Assembly: GCA_902826155.1 (NCBI GenBank)
Contig: CADEDU010000022.1
Location: forward strand, 1 to 54,012
From: an uncultured beta proteobacterium
GTDB lineage: Bacteria > Pseudomonadota > Gammaproteobacteria > Burkholderiales > SG8-39
Direction of reading: 5' to 3'
Length of the DNA stretch: 54,012 nucleotides
The notes beneath the pieces were generated by a model. The model saw only the letters and a program-made list of their open reading frames with translations. It searched no databases and was not told the origin of the DNA. Positions within the stretch are counted from its first letter, which is position 1; each line of letters starts with the position of its first letter. This document shows positions 27,270-35,464 of this stretch, one piece after another. Position numbers and translations under genes: made by a program.

Positions 27270-27285
27270 GGCCGATGCATCGGCC
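27270..27285. promoter_or_regulatory. Perfect 16-bp palindrome upstream of gst
   Basis: GGCCGATGCATCGGCC is fully self-complementary. Outside it, ATAGG on one side and CCTAT on the other add a second, offset pair. It lies 56-71 bp upstream of the gst start on the minus strand, a plausible operator position; it could also be the first hairpin of the proposed plus-strand RNA. Confidence 0.4.
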
Positions 27286-27389
27286 TATGCCCTCCGCAGG
27301 ATTCTTCGAGCGCACGCGTTGCACTACGCTGCACCGATGCCTGGAGCGATCACATCGGTCGCTCGAGGCAGCCAGACCGACGTCTCCTC

Positions 27390-27476
27390 AGCCAGCGCAT
27401 CGCTGGCTCGTTCCCCGGGGTTCGACATGCGGCGGTGCACCCCCCACGCGCCGTTGCAGGAACCCCGGATTTTTTT
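27390..27476 (+). ncRNA. Candidate small structured RNA ending in a Rho-independent terminator
   Basis: Two consecutive stem-loops are followed by a run of seven T: AGCCAGCG-CAT-CGCTGGCT (27390-27408), then a long stem CCGGGGTTC/GAACCCCGG enclosing TGC/GCA, GGCG/CGCC and GTG/CAC helices. The T-run falls on the plus strand only. With no plus-strand gene between 26558 and this point, a short non-coding transcript is the simplest reading. The 5' end and promoter are not visible, so the true start may be tens of bases upstream. I recognise no known RNA family. Confidence 0.35.
27415..27476 (+). terminator. Rho-independent terminator with no gene on its strand
   Basis: A 9-bp perfect stem CCGGGGTTC (27415-27423) / GAACCCCGG (27460-27468), with inner paired blocks, is followed by A and seven T (27470-27476). 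Read on the minus strand, after glmS, the hairpin has the A-run before it and no T-run after it, so it should work only for plus-strand transcripts. Confidence 0.6.
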
Positions 27477-27584
27477 CTACCCGCACGGAGATCGATGCCC
27501 CCAGGGCGACAGACGCCGAGCGCGAGATTCGCCGACGGCTTGGAGCAGCTCGCGTGCTTGCCAGGAGGCGCTTGATCGCGGCGC

Positions 27585-29399
27585 CTACTCGACCGTCACC
27601 GACTTGGCCAGGTTGCGCGGCTTGTCGACGTCGGTGCCGCGTGCGCAAGCGGTGTGATAGGCGAGCATCTGCAGAGGCACCACATGCAGGATCGGCGAGA
27701 GCGCACCGTAATGCTCGGGCATGCGGATGACGTGAATGCCCTCGGAACTCTGGATCCGGGTGTCCGAATCGGCGAATACGTAGAGCTGACCGCCGCGCGC
27801 GCGCACCTCCTGCATGTTCGATTTCAACTTCTCGAGCAGCGCATCGTTAGGTGCGATCGTCACCACCGGCATCTCGTTGGTGACCAGCGCGAGCGGACCG
27901 TGCTTCAACTCGCCGGCCGGATAGGCCTCGGCGTGGATGTACGAGATCTCCTTGAGCTTCAGCGCGCCTTCGAGTGCGATCGGATAGTGCAGCCCGCGAC
28001 CGAGGAACAGTGCGTTTTCCATGCGCGCGAATTCCTCCGACCACGAAATGATCTGCGGCTCCAGTGCCAGCACGCTTTGCAGCGCCGCCGGCAGATGGCG
28101 CAGGCTCTTCATTGCGGCGTCTTCCTGCGCCGGATCGAGCAGTCCACGCTGCTTGGCCAGCGTGAGCGTGAGCAGATACAGCGCCGTCAGCTGGGTCGTG
28201 AAGGCCTTGGTGGAGGCGACACCGATCTCGGGGCCCGCGCGCGTGAGGTACTTGAGTTTGGTCAGGCGCACCATCGCGCTGGTGCCCACGTTGCACACTG
28301 CCAGGGTGTCCTGCATGCCCAGCGACTGTGCATGCTTGAGCGCTGCGAGCGTATCGGCGGTCTCGCCGGACTGTGAGATCACCACGATCAGTGCCCGCGG
28401 ATTGGGCACCGTGTCGCGGTAACGGTATTCGCTGGCGATCTCCACCTGCGTGGGCAGCTTGGCGATCGACTCCAGCCAGTATTTCGCGGTGCATCCCGAG
28501 TAGTAGCTGGTACCGCAAGCGAGGATCAGCACCGAGTCGATGCGCTTGAACAACGCGTCGGCTCCGTCGCCGAACAAGCCGGGCGAAATGGCTTCGACGC
28601 CTTCGAGCGTGTCGGACACCGCGCGCGGCTGCTCGAAGATCTCTTTCTGCATGAAATGCCGATAGGGCCCCAGTTCAGCCGCACCGGTGCCCGCCGCGAC
28701 GATGCGCACGTCGCGCTGCGCCGCCGATCCGTCCTTGTCGACGATGCGATAGCCGCCGAGTTGCAGATCGACGACGTCACCTTCTTCCAGGTAGATGATG
28801 CGATCGGTCGTGCCCGAGAGCGCCATCGCGTCGGAGGCCAGGAAGTTTTCGCCTTCGCCGACGCCCACGATCAATGGACTGCCGAAGCGAGCGCCGACGA
28901 CGCGGTTGGGTTCGTCCTTGCAGAACACCGCGATTGCATAGGCGCCGTGCAGGCGTTTCACCGCGGTCTGCACCGTGCGGAACAGATCACCTTCGTAGAG
29001 GCTGTCGATCAGATGCGCGACGACTTCGGTGTCGGTCTGGCTCTCGAACACGTAGCCGACGGCCTTCAGCTCGTTGCGGATCTCCTCGTAGTTCTCGATG
29101 ATGCCGTTGTGAACGATGGCGATCCGATCGCGCGAGAAGTGCGGATGGGCATTGGATGTGACCGGCGCGCCATGGGTGGCCCAACGCGTATGCGAGATCC
29201 CGACCTTGCCCTCGAAGCGCGAGTCGCGCACTTCGCGATCGAGCTCCGCCACGCGTGCGACGCTGCGCGCGCGGCGCAGGCCCTGGTTGTTGACCGCGAC
29301 GCCGCACGAGTCGTAACCACGGTACTCGAGCCGACGCAGGCCCTCTATCAGTACCGGGACGATGTTGCGCGTTGCGACTGCACCGACGATTCCGCACAT
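27585..29399 (-). CDS. glmS: Glutamine--fructose-6-phosphate aminotransferase (isomerizing)
   Basis: It makes glucosamine-6-phosphate from fructose-6-phosphate and glutamine, the first step to UDP-GlcNAc for peptidoglycan and LPS. The 604-residue product starts [12 protein letters not shown]; after removal of Met, Cys is the N-terminal glutaminase nucleophile. [19 protein letters not shown] [12 protein letters not shown] and [13 protein letters not shown] mark the class II amidotransferase domain. Two SIS sugar-isomerase domains follow ([21 protein letters not shown]), and the C-terminus is the conserved [25 protein letters not shown] stands 9 bp before the ATG. It lies downstream of glmU on the same strand with 165 bp between. 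Confidence 0.98.
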   Translation of the reverse strand: MCGIVGAVATRNIVPVLIEGLRRLEYRGYDSCGVAVNNQGLRRARSVARVAELDREVRDSRFEGKVGISHTRWATHGAPVTSNAHPHFSRDRIAIVHNGIIENYEEIRNELKAVGYVFESQTDTEVVAHLIDSLYEGDLFRTVQTAVKRLHGAYAIAVFCKDEPNRVVGARFGSPLIVGVGEGENFLASDAMALSGTTDRIIYLEEGDVVDLQLGGYRIVDKDGSAAQRDVRIVAAGTGAAELGPYRHFMQKEIFEQPRAVSDTLEGVEAISPGLFGDGADALFKRIDSVLILACGTSYYSGCTAKYWLESIAKLPTQVEIASEYRYRDTVPNPRALIVVISQSGETADTLAALKHAQSLGMQDTLAVCNVGTSAMVRLTKLKYLTRAGPEIGVASTKAFTTQLTALYLLTLTLAKQRGLLDPAQEDAAMKSLRHLPAALQSVLALEPQIISWSEEFARMENALFLGRGLHYPIALEGALKLKEISYIHAEAYPAGELKHGPLALVTNEMPVVTIAPNDALLEKLKSNMQEVRARGGQLYVFADSDTRIQSSEGIHVIRMPEHYGALSPILHVVPLQMLAYHTACARGTDVDKPRNLAKSVTVE

Positions 29400-29541
29400 G
29401 GTTCAACTACCTCCGTGAACGCGACTATGTATTGATCTGCCACGCCGGGCTGGCCGCGGGTACTCGATCGAGATGGCCTGGGCTGTTGCCGGCCGATTTG
29501 CTGGTTGGCGCGAAGTGCTTGCTCGGCTGCTCGCCTGTTGC

Positions 29542-29567
29542 CCGACTGCTAAGTCTTCCGACTGCTA
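29542..29567. repeat. 10-bp direct repeat at the end of glmU
   Basis: CCGACTGCTA occurs at 29542-29551 and at 29558-29567, 16 bp apart. The second copy contains the complement of the glmU stop codon, so the gene's last bases were copied into the spacer or the reverse. Confidence 0.6.
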
Positions 29568-30938
29568 CGCCTTCTTTTTCACCGGCCGTTGCCAGCCTTC
29601 GATTGCCGTCTGCTTGGCTCGGGCAATGGTGAGCTTGCCGGCCGGAGCGTCTTTGGTGAGCGTGGTGCCTGCCCCGAGCGTAGCGCCTTTGCCGACGCGC
29701 ACCGGTGCGACCAGTTGGCAGTCCGAGCCGATGAAGGCTTCGTCTTCGATGACGGTGCGATGCTTGTAGGCGCCGTCGTAGTTGCACACGATAGTGCCTG
29801 CGCCGATGTTCACGCGATCGCCGACCGAAGTATCGCCCACGTAAGCGAGGTGGTTGACCTTGGAGCCGTGGCCGATCTCGCTCGCTTTGACTTCGACGAA
29901 GTTCCCCAGATGCACATGGTCGGCGAGGACGCTGGCCGGGCGCATGCGGGTGTAGGGTCCGATGCGGCAACCCGCGCCGATGGTGGAGTCTTCGGCATGG
30001 GTAAAAGCGAGGATCTGCGTGTCGGGGCCGATGGTCACGTTGCGGAGCACGCAATTGGGGCCGACGCTGGCGCGATCCCCCAGCACCACGCGCCCTTCGA
30101 ACACGCAGTTGACGTCGATCGACACGTCGCGGCCGCACACGAGTTCGCCGCGCACGTCGATGCGTGCCGGATCGGTCAGCGCCACACCCTTCTCGAGCAG
30201 CATGTGTGCAACGTTGCGCTGATGCACCCGCTCCAGTTCGGCCAGCTCGACCCGGCTGTTGACCCCCTTCGTCTCCCACTCGCTGTCCGGATGGACCGCG
30301 TTGACCGCGCACTGATCGGCAACGGCCAGACCGATGATGTCGGTGAGGTAGTACTCGCGCTGCGCGTTGTCGTTGGTGATTCGGCCGAGCCAGCGCTTGA
30401 GCGCCGCAGTCGGGGCGACCAGGATGCCGGTGTTCACCTCACGGATCGCGCGCTCTTCGGGCGACGCGTCTTTGTGTTCGACGATGCGGACCACGCGTCC
30501 GTCGCGGCGCACGATGCGGCCATAGCCGGTCGGATCGCTCATCTCGACCGTCAGCAGCGCCATGGCGCCTTCCGCCGCCTTGACCAGTCGATCGAGCGTG
30601 GCGTGCTTGGTGAGCGGCACGTCACCGTACAGCACCAGCGTCGGCCAGCGATCGTCCAGATGCGGGATCGCCTGCTGCACCGCATGGCCGGTACCCAGCT
30701 GCGGCTCCTGCTTGACCCATTGGACCGACAGGCCGGCCAGCACCGGATGCGGGGTCATGGTGTCGCGTACGGTCTCGCCGCCGTGTCCGTACACGACGAC
30801 GATCTGTTGCGCATGCAGGTGCCGGGCCGCCATCATCACGTGGCCAAGCAGCGGGACGCCCGCCAGCGGATGCAGCACCTTCGGGCGGTCGGACTGCATG
30901 CGCTTGCCCTGTCCGGCAGCGAGGATGACGACGTTCAT
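29565..30938 (-). CDS. glmU: Bifunctional N-acetylglucosamine-1-phosphate uridyltransferase / glucosamine-1-phosphate acetyltransferase
   Basis: It catalyses the last two steps to UDP-GlcNAc: acetylation of GlcN-1-P and uridylylation of the product. The start [20 protein letters not shown] at 30938 gives 457 residues, against 456 in E. coli. The N-terminal pyrophosphorylase domain has [20 protein letters not shown] and YGDVPLT. From about residue 250 the left-handed beta-helix begins, with regular hexapeptide repeats (for example [42 protein letters not shown]). An in-frame ATG at 31025 is upstream of the domain. A TAAAAT box at 30971-30976 on the minus strand might be its -10, but no matching -35 is seen. 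Confidence 0.98.
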   Translation of the reverse strand: MNVVILAAGQGKRMQSDRPKVLHPLAGVPLLGHVMMAARHLHAQQIVVVYGHGGETVRDTMTPHPVLAGLSVQWVKQEPQLGTGHAVQQAIPHLDDRWPTLVLYGDVPLTKHATLDRLVKAAEGAMALLTVEMSDPTGYGRIVRRDGRVVRIVEHKDASPEERAIREVNTGILVAPTAALKRWLGRITNDNAQREYYLTDIIGLAVADQCAVNAVHPDSEWETKGVNSRVELAELERVHQRNVAHMLLEKGVALTDPARIDVRGELVCGRDVSIDVNCVFEGRVVLGDRASVGPNCVLRNVTIGPDTQILAFTHAEDSTIGAGCRIGPYTRMRPASVLADHVHLGNFVEVKASEIGHGSKVNHLAYVGDTSVGDRVNIGAGTIVCNYDGAYKHRTVIEDEAFIGSDCQLVAPVRVGKGATLGAGTTLTKDAPAGKLTIARAKQTAIEGWQRPVKKKA

Positions 30939-31078
30939 GGGGAGTTCACACGTGTTCGGGGAGGCTTGGGATTTTACAGTTGACGCTCTGACGCCACGTT
31001 CGGGGCACGGGCGGGCTGTGGGCAAAATGACACGTTTGCTAGACTTGATGTGACAGAACCAGGATCGGGAGGAGAACT

Positions 31079-32104
31079 ATGTATCGAACGCTATCAGCCG
31101 CGATCATCGTCGCGTGCGCGCTGCCCGCCATCGCGATTGCGCAGGACACCTGCAAGAGCCGCGGTGACCTCGATCCGATGTACTGCGATGACAACGGCGA
31201 TCTGGTCGCCGACTCGCCCAAGGATCCGAAGAAGCTCAAGAACCCCGGCACGCTGGTGTTCACCTACACGCCAGTGGAAGACCCGGCGGTGTACGAGAGC
31301 GTGTTCCGGCCGTTCACCGACCACCTGAGCAAGTGCACCGGCAAGCGCGTGGTGTTCTATCAGGTGCAGTCCAACGCCGCGGAGATCGAGGCGATGCGCT
31401 CCGGTCGCCTGCACGTCGGCGGCTTTTCCACCGGGCCGACCAACTTCGCCGTCAATCTGGCGGGCGCCGTCCCGTTCGCAGTGAAAGGCGATGCCAGCTC
31501 GTTTCAGGGCTATCAACTGCACATGATCGTCAAGCGCGACAGCCCCTATAACACGCTCACCGACCTCAAGGGCAAGCGCGTCGCGCACACGTCCCCGTCG
31601 TCGAACTCGGGCAACCTGGCGCCGCGTGCGTTGTTTCCGGCGCTCGGGCTGGTGCCGGATCAGGACTACAAGGTCTTGTACTCGGGCAAGCATGACCAGT
31701 CGATCCTGGGCGTGGGCACCGGCGACTACGATGCCGCGCCGATCGCCTCCGACGTGTTCAAGCGCATGGCCGCGCGCGGTCAGATCAAGGCCGATGACTA
31801 TCGGGTGATCTGGAAGAGCGACACCTTCCCGACCTCGTCGTTCGCCTACGCACACGACCTGGAGCCGAAGCTGCGCGACACCATGCTCAAGTGCTTCTAC
31901 GACTATCGCTTCACGCCGGAGATGCAGAAGGCGTTCGATGGCGCCGACCGCTTCTATCCGATCACTTATCAGAAGGAATGGGCATTGGTGCGCAAGGTGG
32001 CCGAGGGTAGTGGCGAGAAGTTCAATCGCGCCGCTTACGAGAAGGAAACCAAGCGCGAGGAAGAAGCGCGCAAGAAGGCCGCCGAGGCGAAGAAGAAGCA
32101 GTGA
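31079..32104 (+). CDS. phnD: Phosphonate-type ABC transporter substrate-binding protein
   Basis: A 341-residue periplasmic receptor and the first gene of phnDCEE. GGGAGGAG precedes the ATG by 5 bp. The signal peptide ends near AIA-QDT (residue 21). The mature part shows the PhnD/PtxB pattern: FTYTPVEDPAVYESVFRPFTDHLSKCTGKRVVFYQVQSNAAEIEAMRSG in pieces, LHVGGFSTGP, and DLKGKRVAHTSPSSNSGNLAPRALF, where Ser/Thr residues contact the phosphonate. The C-terminus carries an unusual Lys/Glu/Ala tail of about 20 residues (KREEEARKKAAEAKKKQ). The ligand may be a phosphonate, phosphite or another phosphate analogue. Confidence 0.93.
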   Translation: MYRTLSAAIIVACALPAIAIAQDTCKSRGDLDPMYCDDNGDLVADSPKDPKKLKNPGTLVFTYTPVEDPAVYESVFRPFTDHLSKCTGKRVVFYQVQSNAAEIEAMRSGRLHVGGFSTGPTNFAVNLAGAVPFAVKGDASSFQGYQLHMIVKRDSPYNTLTDLKGKRVAHTSPSSNSGNLAPRALFPALGLVPDQDYKVLYSGKHDQSILGVGTGDYDAAPIASDVFKRMAARGQIKADDYRVIWKSDTFPTSSFAYAHDLEPKLRDTMLKCFYDYRFTPEMQKAFDGADRFYPITYQKEWALVRKVAEGSGEKFNRAAYEKETKREEEARKKAAEAKKKQ

Positions 32105-32158
32105 TGCGACCACGGTTCGCCCCGGATCAGGCTCCAACGCCACGCGGAAACTGAGGCC

Positions 32159-32923
32159 GTGGCCCAGTCCGCCGCGCTCGCGATCAATGGCTTGCAGAAG
32201 GAATACGTGCGTGGCCGGCCGGTGCTGCAGGGCATCGACCTGCAGATCGCCGGCACCGGGCTCACCGCCATCATCGGGCCCTCGGGCACCGGTAAGAGCA
32301 CGCTGATCCGATGCATCAACCGGCTGGTCGAGCCGAGCGCCGGCTCGATTCTGTTCGGCGACACCGATCTCACCAGGTTATCGGGTGTGGCACTACGCCG
32401 AGCCCGCCGGCGCATCGGCATGGTGTTCCAGGAGTACAACCTGGTCGAGCGGCTCTCGGTGATGGAGAACCTGCTGTGCGGCCGGCTCGGTTATGTGTCG
32501 GTGTGGAAAGCATGGCTGCGCCGCTACCCGCAGCAGGACATCGACCGCGCATTCACGCTGCTCGACGCGGTGGGGCTCGGCAGCTTCGCAACGCAGCGCG
32601 CCGACAGTCTCTCCGGAGGTCAACGCCAGCGCGTGGGGATTGCGCGCGCGCTCATGCAAAGCCCGCAGCTGCTGCTGGCCGATGAACCCACCTCGTCGCT
32701 CGACCCGCGTACGTCGGTGGAGATCATGGGCCTCATCCGCGATCTGTGCGCGCAGCAGCGGATCCCGGCGCTGGTGAACATGCACGACGTGGAACTCGCC
32801 AAGCGATTCGCCGAACGTATCATCGGCATGTCGGGTGGCCGCATCGTGTACGACGGCCCGCCCGCGCAACTCGACGAGGCGCAGCTGCGTGGCATCTACG
32901 GCGGCCAGGACTGGCTGCAGTGA
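32159..32923 (+). CDS. phnC: Phosphonate-type ABC transporter ATP-binding protein
   Basis: A 254-residue ATPase starting with GTG at 32159, 54 bp after phnD. Walker A is GPSGTGKST (40-48), Q-loop [24 protein letters not shown], signature [15 protein letters not shown], Walker [13 protein letters not shown], and the switch histidine in [18 protein letters not shown]. The stretch [18 protein letters not shown] is specific to PhnC-type ATPases. No TOBE domain follows, as usual for PhnC. It is followed after 7 bp by the first permease, so the genes form an operon. Confidence 0.95.
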   Translation: MAQSAALAINGLQKEYVRGRPVLQGIDLQIAGTGLTAIIGPSGTGKSTLIRCINRLVEPSAGSILFGDTDLTRLSGVALRRARRRIGMVFQEYNLVERLSVMENLLCGRLGYVSVWKAWLRRYPQQDIDRAFTLLDAVGLGSFATQRADSLSGGQRQRVGIARALMQSPQLLLADEPTSSLDPRTSVEIMGLIRDLCAQQRIPALVNMHDVELAKRFAERIIGMSGGRIVYDGPPAQLDEAQLRGIYGGQDWLQ

Positions 32924-32930
32924 GCCGCGC

Positions 32931-33734
32931 GTGACCACCGAGCCGCGCCGCGCATTCGCTCCGCAAGGGTGGCGCCGCGGGCTGTGGCTGCTGCTGGCCG
33001 CGTACGTCGTCTACGCCACGGCGCAACTGGACTTCACCTGGGAACGATTCGTGACCGGCCTGGACAACGGCGCGAAATTCCTCGGCCGCATGTTTCCACC
33101 TGAGATCGCCCAGCCCGAATCGCTCTACAAGGGTCTGACCGAATCGCTCGAAATCGCGGTGCTCGCCTCGTTCTTCGGCGTGCTGCTGTCGCTGCCGATC
33201 GGCTTGGCCGCGGCGCGCAATCTGATGCCGATGTGGGTGACCTGGCCGGCGCGCGCGGTCATCGCCGCGTGCCGCACGTTTCATCCGGTGATCGTGGCGA
33301 TCCTGTTCGTCAAGGCGGTGGGGTTCGGCGCGCTGGCCGGCGTGCTCGCGTTGATCGTCGCCTCGATCGGTTTCATCGCCAAGCTGTTCGCCGAGGCGAT
33401 CGAGGAGATCTCACCCAAGCAGGTCGAGGCGGTGCGCGCGAGCGGTGCGCCATTCATGAGCGTTGTGACCTACGGGGTCGTGCCGCAGGTGCTGTCGCGA
33501 TTCGTCGGCTTCGCCACCTATCAGCTCGACTCCAACCTGCGCAACTCGACGATGGTTGGCATCGTCGGCGCGGGCGGCATCGGTGGCACGCTGTTCGCGG
33601 CGTTCCAACGGTTCGATTACGACTTCGTCTGCGCGATCCTGATCGCGATCATCGCGATGATCATGATCGGTGAAGTGCTGGCGGTGCGCGTGCGCAAGGT
33701 GTTCGCCAGCGACGCGCGTGCCACCGAAGACTGA
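32931..33734 (+). CDS. phnE: Phosphonate-type ABC transporter permease, first subunit
   Basis: A 267-residue permease starting with GTG at 32931, 7 bp behind phnC; the open frame reaches back into phnC but that part is out of register. It has about six membrane segments, the PhnE marker ESLEIAVLASFFGVLLSLPIGLAAARNL, and the coupling loop EEISPKQVEAVRASGAPFMS. The C-terminal part VGIVGAGGIGGTLFAAFQRFDYD is strongly conserved in PhnE. It pairs with the next gene in the membrane. Confidence 0.93.
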   Translation: MTTEPRRAFAPQGWRRGLWLLLAAYVVYATAQLDFTWERFVTGLDNGAKFLGRMFPPEIAQPESLYKGLTESLEIAVLASFFGVLLSLPIGLAAARNLMPMWVTWPARAVIAACRTFHPVIVAILFVKAVGFGALAGVLALIVASIGFIAKLFAEAIEEISPKQVEAVRASGAPFMSVVTYGVVPQVLSRFVGFATYQLDSNLRNSTMVGIVGAGGIGGTLFAAFQRFDYDFVCAILIAIIAMIMIGEVLAVRVRKVFASDARATED

Positions 33735-33776
33735 TCGCGCGCTGCCGATGGACTCCTTTCTGACCACCCGGCTCTG

Positions 33777-34601
33777 ATGACCCAGTCGATCGCGCCCGCG
33801 AACGTATCGCACTCGCCACGCGTTTGGCATCGGTTCAGCGCCGGCCAGCGATACGCGTGCTTCACGGTGTACCTGGGGATCGTCGCGGCGGTGGCGGCGT
33901 CGGTGCGATCGATCGAACTCATCCCTGAGTTTCTGATCGATGCGCCCGAACAGGTGCGCGATCTGCTCACCCGCATGTGGCCGATCGATTGGGCGCACTA
34001 CCCCGGCGGCGTGCATGACGCGCTGGTCGAGACGCTGCACATCGCCTCGCTCGGCACGATCCTGTCGATCATCATGGCGGTGCCGCTCGGTTTGCTGGCT
34101 GCCCACAATGTGACACCGTTCGCGCCGATCAACTACGTTGCGAAGTTGTTGCTGGTGGCGTCACGTTCGGTGAATTCGCTCGTCTGGGCGCTGCTGTTCG
34201 TCGCAGTGTTCGGGCCCGGCGCACTGGCCGGCACACTTGCCATCGCGTTCCGATCGATCGGCTTCGTCGGCAAGCTCGTCGGCGAAGCGCTGGAAGAGGC
34301 GCAACCCGGTCCGATCGAAGCGCTCACCGCGGCTGGCGCACCCTGGGCAAGCGTGGTGACCAAGGGCTACTGGCCGCAGATCGCGCCGGCGTTCTGGTCG
34401 ATCTCGTTGTTTCGTTGGGATATCAACGTGCGCGAATCGGCGGTCCTCGGGCTGGTCGGTGCCGGTGGCATCGGCATGGCATTGGACACCGCGCTGAACC
34501 TGTTTCAGTGGCCCCGCGTCGCCACGGTGCTTGCCTCGATCTTCATCGTGGTGATCGTCGCCGAAGTGGCGGTGACCTGGATTCGCAAACGTTTGTTGTA
34601 G
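33777..34601 (+). CDS. phnE: Phosphonate-type ABC transporter permease, second subunit
   Basis: A 274-residue paralogue of the preceding permease, 42 bp downstream. Shared marks are ETLHIASLGTILSIIMAVPLGLLAAHN, the coupling loop LEEAQPGPIEALTAAGAPWASV and VLGLVGAGGIGMALDTALNLFQW. Two PhnE proteins are common in phnDCEE operons and form the transmembrane pore together. No C-P lyase, phosphonatase, phosphite dehydrogenase or phosphonate regulator follows in the window, so the fate of the imported compound is unknown. Confidence 0.93.
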   Translation: MTQSIAPANVSHSPRVWHRFSAGQRYACFTVYLGIVAAVAASVRSIELIPEFLIDAPEQVRDLLTRMWPIDWAHYPGGVHDALVETLHIASLGTILSIIMAVPLGLLAAHNVTPFAPINYVAKLLLVASRSVNSLVWALLFVAVFGPGALAGTLAIAFRSIGFVGKLVGEALEEAQPGPIEALTAAGAPWASVVTKGYWPQIAPAFWSISLFRWDINVRESAVLGLVGAGGIGMALDTALNLFQWPRVATVLASIFIVVIVAEVAVTWIRKRLL

Positions 34602-34675
34602 CGCGCGCAGGAGTGACCATCGCTTAGCGTGCGGCGTCAAACTAACGGGCATACGTACACAAAGGAGGTAAGCCC

Positions 34676-35344
34676 GTGACTAACCAATCGATCATCCCTA
34701 CCGCGATCGCGGCGCCTGGCGCGCTCACTCTGGCCGGTGTGCCCTGTGTGTCCCGTTTGCCTCGTGTTCCCCGTGTGCCGAGCGCGCGCCGACACCTCAG
34801 CGCCCTGATCGGCTCGCTGTTGCTCCTCACCTCGGGCGCGGTGTCTGCCGACGTCTACAAGTGGGTCGACGAACGTGGTGTCGTCAATTATTCCGATTCG
34901 GCGCCGCAGGGCCGCTCCGCACACAAGATGGACCGCACGATGAACCGTCTGATGGTCGTGCCGCCCTCGCCCGACAGCACCGCGCGCGCGGCACGGCTGG
35001 CCGACGATTTGATGCGCGCACGGGTTGATCGCGATCATCGCGAACAAGTCGCCCGCTGGATGGAGCACAGCACCCGTCAAGACACGCGCGAGGGCGCGCT
35101 GCTGCACAGCTGGCGCCAGCGTTGCATCGCCGAGCAGTGGGCCGACTGCGATCACGCCCCGACGCTGTTCAACCGCTACGCGGAGTTCCCGTATCACGTG
35201 CCGCTCTGGAATTCGCGCGTGACGCCGCCTCCGGTCGCGTTGCCGCTTCCGCCGCGCGCCGAGGCGCCGCGCATCGAACCGCCACGTCCGGCAGCCATAC
35301 CCGAGCGACCCGCGAAACCCGCGGCGCGCCGAGCTGATCGCTAG
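34676..35344 (+). CDS. DUF4124 domain protein, exported
   Basis: A 222-residue protein with a GTG start 7 bp after a perfect AAAGGAGGT. Residues 1-40 form a long extension with a Pro/Val/Arg repeat (SRLPRVPRVPSARRH) encoded by a degenerate 9-10 bp repeat. A hydrophobic segment (LSALIGSLLLLTSGAVSA) acts as the signal peptide, cleaved near SA-DVYK. The DUF4124 module follows: DVYKWVDERGVVNYSDSAPQG, about 20 residues with the conserved W-D-x-G-x-x-x-Y-S-D pattern. The C-terminal half is charged and ends in a Pro/Arg/Ala-rich tail. The family's function is unknown. It ends at a strong terminator. Confidence 0.85.
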   Translation: MTNQSIIPTAIAAPGALTLAGVPCVSRLPRVPRVPSARRHLSALIGSLLLLTSGAVSADVYKWVDERGVVNYSDSAPQGRSAHKMDRTMNRLMVVPPSPDSTARAARLADDLMRARVDRDHREQVARWMEHSTRQDTREGALLHSWRQRCIAEQWADCDHAPTLFNRYAEFPYHVPLWNSRVTPPPVALPLPPRAEAPRIEPPRPAAIPERPAKPAARRADR

Positions 35345-35398
35345 CGCAACGAGAAGGGTCTCCGCCGCTCGCGCTTGGGATCGTCGGCGCGGTGGATG

Positions 35399-35440
35399 AA
35401 AGAAAAAACCGCACGGCTTGCCGTGCGGTTTTTTCTTTTC
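35399..35440. terminator. Bidirectional Rho-independent terminator
   Basis: A perfect stem ACCGCACGGC (35408-35417) / GCCGTGCGGT (35420-35429) with a two-base loop is flanked by A6 plus AAAG on the left and T6CT4 on the right. The symmetry lets it stop both the phn/DUF4124 transcript from the left and the gltBD transcript from the right. Confidence 0.95.
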
Positions 35441-35464
35441 CGGATCGAGCGCTAAAGCGTCCGG

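Larger units (their letters stand above)
27215..27584. other. 370-bp intergenic region between gst and glmS with hairpins and an orphan terminator
   Basis: No reading frame here looks like a protein gene. The stretch holds the gst ribosome-binding site, a perfect 16-bp palindrome, an 8-bp-stem hairpin AGCCAGCG-CAT-CGCTGGCT (27390-27408), and a large stem-loop ending in seven T on the plus strand. Both flanking genes are on the minus strand, so the plus-strand terminator has no obvious gene to serve. Confidence 0.7.

Noticed and set aside
27417..27430. GGGGTTCGA resembling a tRNA T-arm
   Set aside because: No acceptor stem, D-arm or anticodon arm can be formed around it, and the sequence is fully used by the terminator stem.
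29400..29564. A glmS ribozyme or similar leader element upstream of glmS
   Set aside because: The glmS ribozyme is a feature of Gram-positive bacteria and the 165-bp spacer has none of its core; I see only a ribosome-binding site and a short repeat.
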